From: Mycobacterium sp. AZCC_0083
Lineage (GTDB): Bacteria > Actinomycetota > Actinomycetes > Mycobacteriales > Mycobacteriaceae
Direction of reading: 5' to 3'
Assembly: GCF_014202335.1 (NCBI RefSeq)
Contig: NZ_JACHGP010000003.1
Coordinates: forward strand, 186,001-250,000
Length of the DNA: 64,000 nt
The notes under the pieces are model-generated. The model saw nothing but the letters and a program-made list of their open reading frames with translations, did not search any database and was not told the origin of the DNA. How positions within the stretch are numbered: position 1 is the first letter of the stretch; every line of letters starts with the position of its first letter. Positions 33,444-40,978 of this stretch are shown one piece after another. The position numbers were made by a program, and so were the translations under genes.

Positions 33444-34386
33444 GTCTGTTCTCCTCGACGGTGTCGGCGGTTGCTGGAATTGCAGATTCGGGGTCGTCCG
33501 CGCAGCAGGACGAGGCGGCGGCGAGGGTCGTACGTTTCGCGGAGGTGCGCAGCGCACGTCGGATGAGCACAGCGAGACCCACCAGCAGCGCGGCGAGCAG
33601 CACCCAGCCCGGGATCCAGGACAGGGACGTCAGGGCCACGCTGCTGATGTGCTGCAGCCAGGCCGACAGTTCAGTCTGCCAACCGCCGCTGGGCATGCCC
33701 GGCCCGGTGAACGCCAATACCACCGCGAGCACACCCATGGTGATCATCAGCAATCCGCTCAGCGCGCTACCCAAGAGCATCCGCCGGTGCCATCGGCCGA
33801 GCCGTAGCCGGACGGTGCGTTCGGTGAGCAGCCGCGTCGCACGCTCGCGGCGTTTGTCCCAGAGCAGGGCCGTTACGGCCAGCGGCGTGACCATCCCGGC
33901 CACATACGCGGCGCCGATCCCCAAGGCCACCGGGAAGGATGCCGCGGCCCCCGAAAGCACCGCCACTCCGGCCAGCACGGGGGCGCAGCATGCGCTCGCG
34001 GCACCGGAGAAGGCGCCGAGCACGTAGGCCGAACCGAAGCTGCCTTCCCTCGCCGCACGCGCGCCGGGCATCGGCAGGGTGGCTTTCCAGCCGGCCAGCG
34101 TGGCCGCCCCGGCGCCAATCATCAGCACGCCACCGACGGAAAAGACCCACACGTGCCCGGACAGCAACAGGCTGCTCAGTGCGGTCGCGCCCAGCCCGAT
34201 CGGCAGGATCACCGTCGCCACGCCCGCGCCGAACACCAGGGTTGCCGGCACGACGCCGCCGCGGTGGCGAAAGCCGGTCGAAAGATAGGCGGGCAGCATG
34301 ACCGAGATGCAACAGGGCGCCAGCAGGGCTACCACGCCGCCCAGGAACGACGCCAACAGCGTTGTACCCAACAGGACTTCACCCAC
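33424..34386 (-). CDS. Divergent CcdA/DsbD-like membrane protein
   Basis: A 320-residue polytopic protein. LLAPCCISVMLPAYLS and SGAASACCAPVLAGV carry paired Cys in the two pseudo-repeats, as in CcdA but doubled in both. A Cys pair also sits in the soluble tail (SSCCADDPES). Eight helices are likely, more than the six of CcdA. It starts at GTG 34386, divergent from blaI across operator 2, and leads a peroxiredoxin-glutaredoxin operon. Confidence 0.75.
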   Translation of the reverse strand: MGEVLLGTTLLASFLGGVVALLAPCCISVMLPAYLSTGFRHRGGVVPATLVFGAGVATVILPIGLGATALSSLLLSGHVWVFSVGGVLMIGAGAATLAGWKATLPMPGARAAREGSFGSAYVLGAFSGAASACCAPVLAGVAVLSGAAASFPVALGIGAAYVAGMVTPLAVTALLWDKRRERATRLLTERTVRLRLGRWHRRMLLGSALSGLLMITMGVLAVVLAFTGPGMPSGGWQTELSAWLQHISSVALTSLSWIPGWVLLAALLVGLAVLIRRALRTSAKRTTLAAASSCCADDPESAIPATADTVEENRREQDQR

Positions 34387-34467
34387 GACGGCAGCCCTGT
34401 GTGGTCTGTGCGCTCATTGGGAGCCTTCCCTGTCCAGTCCGACCGATGGCGCTCTCAGTGCCCACCA

Positions 34468-34495
34468 TCTACGATGTCCGTACGTAGATAGTAGC
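34468..34495. promoter_or_regulatory. BlaI-like operator 2 (divergent, blaI promoter)
   Basis: A 28-nt dyad with arms TCTACGAT and ATAGTAGC and a central GTAC. It lies 82 nt from the CcdA-like start and 112 nt from blaI, and shares the GTACGTAGATAGTAG half with operator 3. Its place before blaI makes it the best reason to link the dyad to BlaI. Confidence 0.7.
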
Positions 34496-34607
34496 GCGGG
34501 GGTGTGTGTGGCCCTGTTTCCTTTCTAGGGTTGGTCGCGAACAGTGGGAACGACGCGCCGGGTGCCCGACGTACCCTGTGTAAGGAACCGAGAGTCCGGG
34601 AGGGCGT

Positions 34608-34973
34608 GTGCGCGGGTTCGGAGACCTCGAGGCGGTAATGATGGATCGCCTGTGGAATCGCGAGGGCAAGACCACGGTCCGTGACGTGGTCGACGAGCTG
34701 CGGCGCGAGCGGGAGATCGCCTACACGACGGTGATGTCGACGATGGACAACCTGCACACCAAGGGCTGGCTGGCCAGGGAACGCGAGGGCAAGGCATACA
34801 CGTACTGGCCCACCCTGACGCGGGAGCAGTACAGCGCGCGGCTGATGCACGAGGCGTTGGACGCGGGCAGAAACTCCAGCCTGGTCTTGACCCATCTGCT
34901 GGAGCAGATGACCGACGAGGAGTCGGCCAACCTGCGCAAAGCGCTGGCACGCCTTGCCAGGAAGGCGCAATGA
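34608..34973 (+). CDS. blaI: BlaI/MecI-family transcriptional repressor
   Basis: A 121-residue winged-helix repressor: FGDLEAVMMDRLWNREGKTT, TTVMSTMDNLHTKGWLARER and GKAYTYWPTLTREQYSARLM are the family core, with a dimerisation helix after residue 85. It has no cysteine, so it does not bind copper as CopY does; induction probably comes through the adjacent protease. GTG 34608 is preceded by GGGAGGG. It overlaps the M56 protease gene by 4 nt. The pair resembles Rv1846c-Rv1845c of M. tuberculosis but lies among copper genes. Confidence 0.9.
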   Translation: MRGFGDLEAVMMDRLWNREGKTTVRDVVDELRREREIAYTTVMSTMDNLHTKGWLAREREGKAYTYWPTLTREQYSARLMHEALDAGRNSSLVLTHLLEQMTDEESANLRKALARLARKAQ

Positions 34974-35929
34974 GCGTCGCGGCGTGCCTGCTGCTCTACA
35001 GCTTCGGGGTCGCGGTGCTTGTGCCACGCCCGCTGGCCCGGCTCACCCGCACCGGTGTGGCCCCACGGCTGGGGGTGGCCGCGTGGCTGGCCGCGATCGG
35101 CAGCGTGCTGGCCTCCTGGACGGTCGCCGCGGCCTTCCTCGCCAACGATTTGGTGCGCAACTGGAACCAGCCTGGACGTATTGCCAGCGCGTGCTTCGCT
35201 GCGCTGCGCCAGGTTGCCTCCGGCGGCGCTGGACTGTTTCTGCAGGGGGCGCTGCTCACGGTGACCGCCGTGGCAGCTGGCGCATTGATCACCTTGGCCT
35301 GGCGTCTGGTCGGGTCGCTGCTGCGCGCGCGGGCGCACACCCACCGGCACGCGCAACAAGCACGGGTCGTCGGGCGCCACGTCGACGGAGTGGATGCCGT
35401 CGTGCTCGACGCCCCCGAGCGCGTCGCCTACTGCGTGGCCGGGCGGCCGAACACGATCGTGGTCACCAGCGCCACCCTCGACGCACTCGACGATCGACAC
35501 CTGGGGGCGGTGCTGGCCCATGAACGCGCCCACCTCGCCGGACGCCACCACCAGATCCTGGCGTTCACCCGCGGTCTGGCCGCGGTCTTGCCCCGGATCG
35601 AGCTGTTCAGAACCGCGTCCCGGGAGATGGCCCGGCTGCTGGAGATGTGTGCCGATGACGTGGCTGCCCGCCGATACGGCTCACCCACGCTGCTCGGCGC
35701 GCTGCTCGCGCTATCCGGTCGTACGCCCACTCCGCGCGGCGCACTCGGGTCGACCGGGGTCGACGTGCTGGCCCGCGCCGAGCGTCTAGCCCTTCCCACG
35801 GCCCGCGGCGATCGGTGGCGGACCCAACTGATGTTGAGCGCAGCGACACTGCTGGTGGTCGGCGGCCCGATGCTCACCGGCGTGCTCGCCGCCACCGGTC
35901 TCGCCCTGTGCGGCCCCCTGATGAGCTGA
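34970..35929 (+). CDS. BlaR1-type M56 membrane metalloprotease, no sensor domain
   Basis: A 319-residue membrane protein. Helices near residues 1-20, 35-60 and 80-115 come before a zinc protease motif HERAHLAGRHH (HExxH, about residue 184), a downstream MCADDVAARRYG with the third ligand region, and a final helix. It matches BlaR1/MecR1 proteases but lacks the C-terminal penicillin-binding domain, as does Rv1845c. It should cleave or release BlaI on an unknown signal. It ends 210 nt before operator 3. Confidence 0.88.
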   Translation: MSVAACLLLYSFGVAVLVPRPLARLTRTGVAPRLGVAAWLAAIGSVLASWTVAAAFLANDLVRNWNQPGRIASACFAALRQVASGGAGLFLQGALLTVTAVAAGALITLAWRLVGSLLRARAHTHRHAQQARVVGRHVDGVDAVVLDAPERVAYCVAGRPNTIVVTSATLDALDDRHLGAVLAHERAHLAGRHHQILAFTRGLAAVLPRIELFRTASREMARLLEMCADDVAARRYGSPTLLGALLALSGRTPTPRGALGSTGVDVLARAERLALPTARGDRWRTQLMLSAATLLVVGGPMLTGVLAATGLALCGPLMS

Positions 35930-36139
35930 GCGGCACCGCGATTCACTCGGTCGCGACCCAGCCGCTGCGCAGCGCTACGCATCCCGACTTGGTATCGCGA
36001 CACGACCGAAAGTCGTCGTTTGGATGCGGTTCATCCGCAGGGACCGCGTCGCAGGCCGAACTTCGCAGCCCTGCGTGATCGGCCGTGAACGCCATGTCAC
36101 TCGGCGTCCCACCAGAGGGTGCGCCGCCCACCGAAACGA

Positions 36140-36167
36140 TCTACTATGTTCGTACGTAGATAGTAGA
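36140..36167. promoter_or_regulatory. BlaI-like operator 3
   Basis: The most symmetrical of the four dyads, with perfect arms TCTACTAT and ATAGTAGA around GTAC. It ends 44 nt before ATG 36212, the first gene of a plus-strand run that includes the L,D-transpeptidase and Met-rich protein. The other 180 nt of the gap before it shows nothing recognisable. Confidence 0.72.
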
Positions 36168-36211
36168 ACACGTGACGGGCATCGGATGTCCACACCGGCA
36201 AGGAGGAAACG

Positions 36212-36412
36212 ATGCACTCGTTGTTCCTGGGGCTCGCGGTCTTGGCCTGCCCGGTAGGAATGGGCCTGATGATGTGGATGATGATGCGCGGCCACGGCAA
36301 TGACACCGCCAACACCGAAAACCAGAGCAGACAGCAGGTGGACGCGCTGCGCACCGAAATCGAACAGCTCAAGGCCGACCGCGCCACCGATCACACTGCT
36401 GGCGGGCAATGA
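36212..36412 (+). CDS. Small Met-rich membrane protein
   Basis: A 66-residue protein with one helix at residues 3-25 (LFLGLAVLACPVGMGLMMWM) running into a Met-rich turn (MMWMMMRGHG), then a charged coiled-coil-like segment QQVDALRTEIEQLKADR. The Met/His cluster at the membrane edge resembles small DUF2933-type proteins in copper loci. An AAGGAGG site lies 10 nt upstream. It overlaps the next gene by 4 nt. Confidence 0.7.
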   Translation: MHSLFLGLAVLACPVGMGLMMWMMMRGHGNDTANTENQSRQQVDALRTEIEQLKADRATDHTAGGQ

Positions 36413-36651
36413 TGCCCACCTGGCTGGCCGGCCTCGTCGCAGTCGCTGCGATCACCGTGACCTACTTCTTCTGCGTACGGCCCCATCTGCGCGGGAGGGG
36501 CTGCACCGCGACGGGCGGCACGGCACACGGCGGCCAAGTGGACCGGCAGATCGCCGAACTGCGCGAGGAGCTGCGCGCGATGCGGGCTCGGGACTACGTG
36601 GACAGCGGTCGGGTGCCCAGCAGGACGCCAACAGTCCCGCCCGAATCCTGA
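36409..36651 (+). CDS. Small membrane protein with coiled-coil segment
   Basis: An 80-residue protein: an N-terminal helix (residues 4-20, WLAGLVAVAAITVTYFF), a Cys in the helix end and another after the basic loop, then a helical segment QIAELREELRAMRARDY like the one in the preceding protein. The two coupled genes may encode partners that pair through these helices. Function is unknown. Confidence 0.62.
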   Translation: MMPTWLAGLVAVAAITVTYFFCVRPHLRGRGCTATGGTAHGGQVDRQIAELREELRAMRARDYVDSGRVPSRTPTVPPES

Positions 36652-36697
36652 ACACCGCTGCCACGTACATGTCCAAGGCCGAGGCGCGGCGCCACCC

Positions 36698-38024
36698 ATG
36701 ACCGTCACTGACCAGCAGGCCGCGACCAGGTCAGCAGATTCGACACGGGGGTTATCCTCGATCTTCGATCGCCGAGCCCGAGTGATCGTGCTGGGCGCCG
36801 TTCTGCTGGTCCTCGCGGTGTTGGGGACGGTGGTGAGCGTGTCGCTGGCGGGTTGCTCCGCGGAGTGTCCGCCCGCCAGAGCCAGTGCTCCCGCGGGCGT
36901 CGTGACCCTTCCGCCGCCAATTCCGGCGACGATGACCATCACCCTGACTCCGGCTGCGCGCGACGTCGATCCCCTTGGCACCGTTGCGGTTACCGCGACG
37001 ACGGGAACACTCACTGACGTCTCGATGCTCAACGAGCAAGGCAATCGCATCGTTGGCGTCATGACACCGGACAACACGGTATGGAAACCCGGTGTCCCCC
37101 TCGGCTACGGCCGGACCTACACCCTGACCGCCACCGGCGCCGGAACCGATGGCGCGCCGGTGACTCAGGTGTCCACGTTCTCCACCCTGACACCGGGCAA
37201 TCAAACCAAGGTCTATCTCAACACCACCGCCGGTACCGCGCTGCGAGACGGCGGCACGTACGGCATCGGCACGGTGATCGCAGCCCACTTCGATGAGCCG
37301 ATCACCGATCGCGCAGCCGCCGAACGGCGGCTGTCGGTGACCACGTCTCCGTCCGTGGCCGGGTCGTGGTACTGGCTCGATGACCAAAACGCCCACTGGC
37401 GACCCCAGCGATACTTCGCGCCCGGCACGGCAGTCACCGCAAACGCCAACATTTACGCAATCCCGTTGGGCGAGGGCCTCTACGGGCAAGAAGACAGCCG
37501 GGTGAGGTTCACCATCGGCAACGCCCACGTCTCGATCGCCGACGACCGCACCAAACAGGTCAGTGTTTACGACAACGGCGCCCTGGTCCGCACGATGCCC
37601 ACCTCGATGGGAATGGGTGGCAGCGAAACGATTGGCGGGCAGACCATCTCGTTTTGGACCCAGCCCGGCATCTACACCGTCATGGACAAAGCCAATCCGG
37701 TGATCATGGACTCGTCGACCTTCGGGCTGCCCATCAACTCGCGGCTGGGCTATCGAGAAAACCATCAGCTACGCCACCCGAATCAGCACCGACGGCGTCT
37801 ACCTGCACCAACTCGAAGCCACGGTGTGGGCGCAAGGCAACACCAACGTCTCGCACGGCTGCTTGAACCTCAACGCCGACAACGCCCAATGGTTCTTCGG
37901 CTTCTCCCAACCCGGAGACGTCGTCGAAGTCCGCAACACCGGCGGGGAACCCCTACAAGTGTGGCAGAACGGCGACTGGAGCATGCCGTGGGAGCAATGG
38001 TTGACAGGTAGCGCGCTGGCCTAA
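36698..38024 (+). pseudogene. L,D-transpeptidase lipoprotein with a frameshift before the catalytic motif
   Basis: The first frame (from ATG 36698) has a lipoprotein signal with lipobox SLAGCSAE, two immunoglobulin-like domains and the start of the YkuD domain to FGLPINSRLGYR. At about 37754 the frame must shift to continue as EKTISYATRISTDGVYLH, then the catalytic VSHGCLNLN and a C-terminal WSMPWEQWLTG ending at 38024. The layout equals LdtMt2-type enzymes that make 3-3 peptidoglycan crosslinks. One base appears lost in this copy (or in the assembly), which would remove the catalytic Cys. Confidence 0.82.
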
Positions 38025-38105
38025 CCGAGGCGCGTTCGCCGGCGCAGTCCGGGCGGGCGCGGTGGGCCTGCAGGTAGGACGAGTCACGACAGGAGATCAC
38101 TGGAC

Positions 38106-38678
38106 ATGGCCAAATTGACGAGGCGAGCGGCACTGGTCGTGCTCGGCACGGGCGGAGGTCTCCTTGGCCTGGGGTATGCGGTCCGCAGCATCGTGGGTCC
38201 GCCTCTGTCGGACGTGAAGCCCAACGGGTTCAACGACATCGCGACCTCGCAGATGATGGGCCCAGGGATGATGGGCGGTGTGTCGGGTGCCGAGATGAGC
38301 ACCTACATGGAGATGTTCAACCGGCACACTGAACTCAAGCGCACCGTCGAGGACATTCCCGGTGGCGTGCGCACCACCACCGAATCGGATTCCCCCGACC
38401 TCGTTGCCCAACTGCAGGGCCACGTGTCGGCGATGTACTCCCATGTCGCCCAGGGTGCCGAGGTGATGTGCATGAGCCAGAGCCTGCCGACCCTGTTCAG
38501 CCGCGCCTCCGACTACCAACGCCAACTCAGCTTCACTCCCAAGGGCGTTGTCGCGGTAGAAACCTCTAGCGATCCAGACATGACGCAAGCCATCCGGGCG
38601 CACGCGCGAGAAGTTTCCGGCTTCGTCGATGACGGCATGCCGGCGATGATGAAGCCGATGATGGGAATGGGTTCCTAG
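38106..38678 (+). CDS. Met-rich exported protein with Tat-like signal
   Basis: A 190-residue protein starting LTRRAALVVLGTGGG, a twin-arginine-like signal, followed by a helical body. Met clusters are MMGPGMMGG (about residues 50-58), the MCMSQ segment and a C-terminal MPAMMKPMMGMGS. Such Met arrays bind Cu(I) outside the cytoplasm. No named domain is recognised, but proteins of this type are found in copper loci. It is 81 nt downstream of the transpeptidase. Confidence 0.65.
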   Translation: MAKLTRRAALVVLGTGGGLLGLGYAVRSIVGPPLSDVKPNGFNDIATSQMMGPGMMGGVSGAEMSTYMEMFNRHTELKRTVEDIPGGVRTTTESDSPDLVAQLQGHVSAMYSHVAQGAEVMCMSQSLPTLFSRASDYQRQLSFTPKGVVAVETSSDPDMTQAIRAHAREVSGFVDDGMPAMMKPMMGMGS

Positions 38679-38779
38679 TTTCACCCATCAATTGAGGTCG
38701 GAGCCGACAAGATGGCGAGAGGACCGTTCACCCGGTGCGCATGCCAAGCAGCGGCGCGCCCGGTCGAGGCGACCCTGAT

Positions 38780-38821
38780 GCACACCGGTGGCACACCACG
38801 TCCTCATCGCCCCTTCACACC
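38780..38821 (+). promoter_or_regulatory. Shared upstream element, copy B
   Basis: Matches 26827-26868 at 34 of 42 positions and lies 69 nt before its gene, nearly the same distance as copy A. The TCATCGC and TCACACC boxes keep the 11-nt spacing. Its downstream operon mirrors that of copy A (methyltransferase, rhodanese, SHOCT). Confidence 0.5.
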
Positions 38822-38890
38822 TCAGCGCTAGCTTGGCGTTCGTAATGCCCACCGCTGCCAGACCGTCGAGACAAGAGAGATGAACAGCCC

Positions 38891-39527
38891 ATGACATCCA
38901 CCAAGGATCACCCAGCCCGGTGGCATCGCTACTGGGACAAGAAGTCCCGATCCTATGACAAGGAGATGCGGTTCTTCGAACGTCACTTGTTCGGAGATTC
39001 CCGCAGCTGGGCGTGTGGACAGGCCACCGGGGAGGCGCTGGAGGTCGCCGTCGGAACCGGGCTCAACCTCGGCGCCTACCCCGACGACATCACGCTGACC
39101 GGAATCGACATTAGCGACCCGATGCTCGACATCGCCCGCGCCCGGGCCGGCGAGCTTGGGCGTACCGCCACCCTGCTACAGGGCGACGCCCACGCGCTCC
39201 CGTTCACCGACGCCTCCTTCGATACCGTTGTCTGCACATTCGGGCTATGCGCGATCCCCGACCCCACCGTAGCCATCTCCGAAATGACCCGAGTCCTGCG
39301 ACCCGGTGGACGGCTCATCCTCGTCGATCACATCGAAAGCTCCTCGCCGCCCGCGCGTGTGGTGCAGCGCGTCCTGGAGATTGTCACCGTTCCTTTGGGG
39401 GGGCGAACACTTCCTGCGCCGCCCACTCACCCAGGTCCGCGCGACCGGACTCGACATCGAACGTGTCGAGCGGTTCAAGCTGGGCCTCGTCGAACGCCTC
39501 GTCGCCCGCAAACCCAGCACCCCATAA
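38891..39527 (+). pseudogene. SAM-dependent methyltransferase interrupted at a G7 run
   Basis: From ATG 38891 the frame encodes a class I methyltransferase: EVAVGTGLNLGAYP (motif I), ITLTGIDISDPMLDIARA, TVVCTFGLCAIPDP and MTRVLRPGGRLILVDHI. After VTVPL the frame passes through seven G (39397-39403). With six G it would continue GGEHFLRRPLTQVRATGLD to a stop at 39527; as written it runs into the rhodanese gene. It is related to the methyltransferase at 28214. Confidence 0.75.
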
Positions 39528-39551
39528 GACCCAGATATGAGGAGTCATTGC

Positions 39552-40391
39552 ATGAGCCGCAACAATGTCTTGGTCACCGCCGACTGGGCTGAGCTGAATC
39601 TGGACAACCCGAACGTGGTATTCGTCGAGGTCGACGAGGACACCACCGCCTACGACGGTGGTCACATCGAGGGTGCAGTCAAACTCGACTGGCGCACCGA
39701 CCTTCAAGACCCGGTGCGCCGCGACTTCGTCGACCAGGACCAGTTCTCCGAGCTGCTGTCGGAGCGCGGCATCACAGGCGACGACACCGTGATCCTCTAC
39801 GGCGGCAACAACAACTGGTTCGCCGCCTACGCCTACTGGTACTTCAAGCTCTACGGCCACGACACGGTCAAGCTGCTCGACGGCGGCCGCAAGAAATGGG
39901 AACTCGACGCTCGCCCGCTGAGCACCGAGGCCGTCAAGCGTCACGCCACCCAATACAAGGCCGAGGCACCGGACGTGTCGATCCGCGCGTTCCGCGACGA
40001 AGTCCTCGACACGATCGGGACCAAGAACCTGGTCGACGTCCGGTCCCCCGACGAATTCTCCGGCAAGATCCTGGCCCCCGCGCACCTGCCGCAGGAGCAG
40101 GCCCAGCGTGCCGGTCACATCACCGGCGCGATCAACGTGCCGTGGAGTCGGGCCGCCAACGAGGACGGCACCTTCAAGTCCGACGAGGATTTGACGGCGA
40201 TCTACGCCCACGCCGGCCTGGACGGATCCCAGCCGACCATCGCCTACTGCCGCATCGGTGAGCGGTCCTCGCATACCTGGTTCGTTCTGAGGGAGCTGCT
40301 CGGGCACTCCGATGTGAAGAACTACGACGGCAGCTGGACCGAATACGGCTCCCTCGTCGGCGTGCCGATCGAGCTCGGCGGTGGTCAATGA
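39552..40391 (+). CDS. Thiosulfate sulfurtransferase (two-domain rhodanese), copy 2
   Basis: Encodes the same 279-residue protein as the gene at 28908, including the CRIGER active loop; the two base differences are silent (Val and Arg codons). It follows the interrupted methyltransferase by 24 nt and shares the GAGGAG ribosome site. Two identical sulfurtransferases in one island point to a gene-dosage benefit or recent gene conversion. Confidence 0.9.
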   Translation: MSRNNVLVTADWAELNLDNPNVVFVEVDEDTTAYDGGHIEGAVKLDWRTDLQDPVRRDFVDQDQFSELLSERGITGDDTVILYGGNNNWFAAYAYWYFKLYGHDTVKLLDGGRKKWELDARPLSTEAVKRHATQYKAEAPDVSIRAFRDEVLDTIGTKNLVDVRSPDEFSGKILAPAHLPQEQAQRAGHITGAINVPWSRAANEDGTFKSDEDLTAIYAHAGLDGSQPTIAYCRIGERSSHTWFVLRELLGHSDVKNYDGSWTEYGSLVGVPIELGGGQ

Positions 40392-40471
40392 CAGGTGTGG
40401 TCCCCCACGCGCTTCACCCACGAACTCGCATGCGCGACTTCGTAACAGAAGAGAAGAAAGGTAGATAGACG

Positions 40472-40735
40472 ATGATGATGTGGTACGGCAGTAACGGCTG
40501 GGGATGGGGTAGCTGGATCGCGATGACCGTCGTGATGGTTTTGTTCTGGACCGCGGTGATCACCGCCGTCGTCCTCGCCATCCGCCATCTGACAAACCCG
40601 GACGGTACCGCCGCGAGCCCGCCCGGTTCCTGGCAGCCACGCGCACAGGATCTGCTCAGCGAACGCTTCGCACGCGGCGAGATCGACGACAACGAATACC
40701 GAAACCGCCTCGCACTACTGCGCGAACCCCGGTGA
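40472..40735 (+). CDS. SHOCT-domain membrane protein, copy 2
   Basis: Identical in sequence to the 87-residue protein at 29828: Trp/Met-rich start, one membrane helix and SHOCT motif. It lies at the end of the duplicated block. The 233 nt that follow, up to the CopC-CopD gene, contain no feature I recognise. Confidence 0.8.
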   Translation: MMMWYGSNGWGWGSWIAMTVVMVLFWTAVITAVVLAIRHLTNPDGTAASPPGSWQPRAQDLLSERFARGEIDDNEYRNRLALLREPR

Positions 40736-40978
40736 CCGCAATGCACTCCAGCATCCCGGGAGGACACCGGTCATTGCGACCGCTGCCGTCCCGCTCGGAA
40801 TAACGGCGACGTCGGCGGTCACCGGACCGTTCGCCGCCAAGGACATTCACCTCCGACGGCCGGTTCCACGACGCGTCACGATCGTGTGCGGGGACCGCCG
40901 CCTGCCTCGCCAGGTTGCTCTCGTGAGGCACTGCACTGCACCCGGTTTGCTCGCTCGGTCGTTGATGTGTTGACGCCG

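Larger units (their letters stand above)
39532..40745. repeat. 1,214-bp duplicated segment, copy 2
   Basis: Near-identical partner of 28888-30101, in direct orientation, with T at 40286 and A at 40290 as the only differences I found. The copied block begins 5 nt after the methyltransferase stop. Confidence 0.9.

Noticed and set aside
34608..34973. BlaI protein as a CopY-type copper sensor
   Set aside because: CopY has a C-terminal Cys motif that binds metal; this protein contains no Cys at all.
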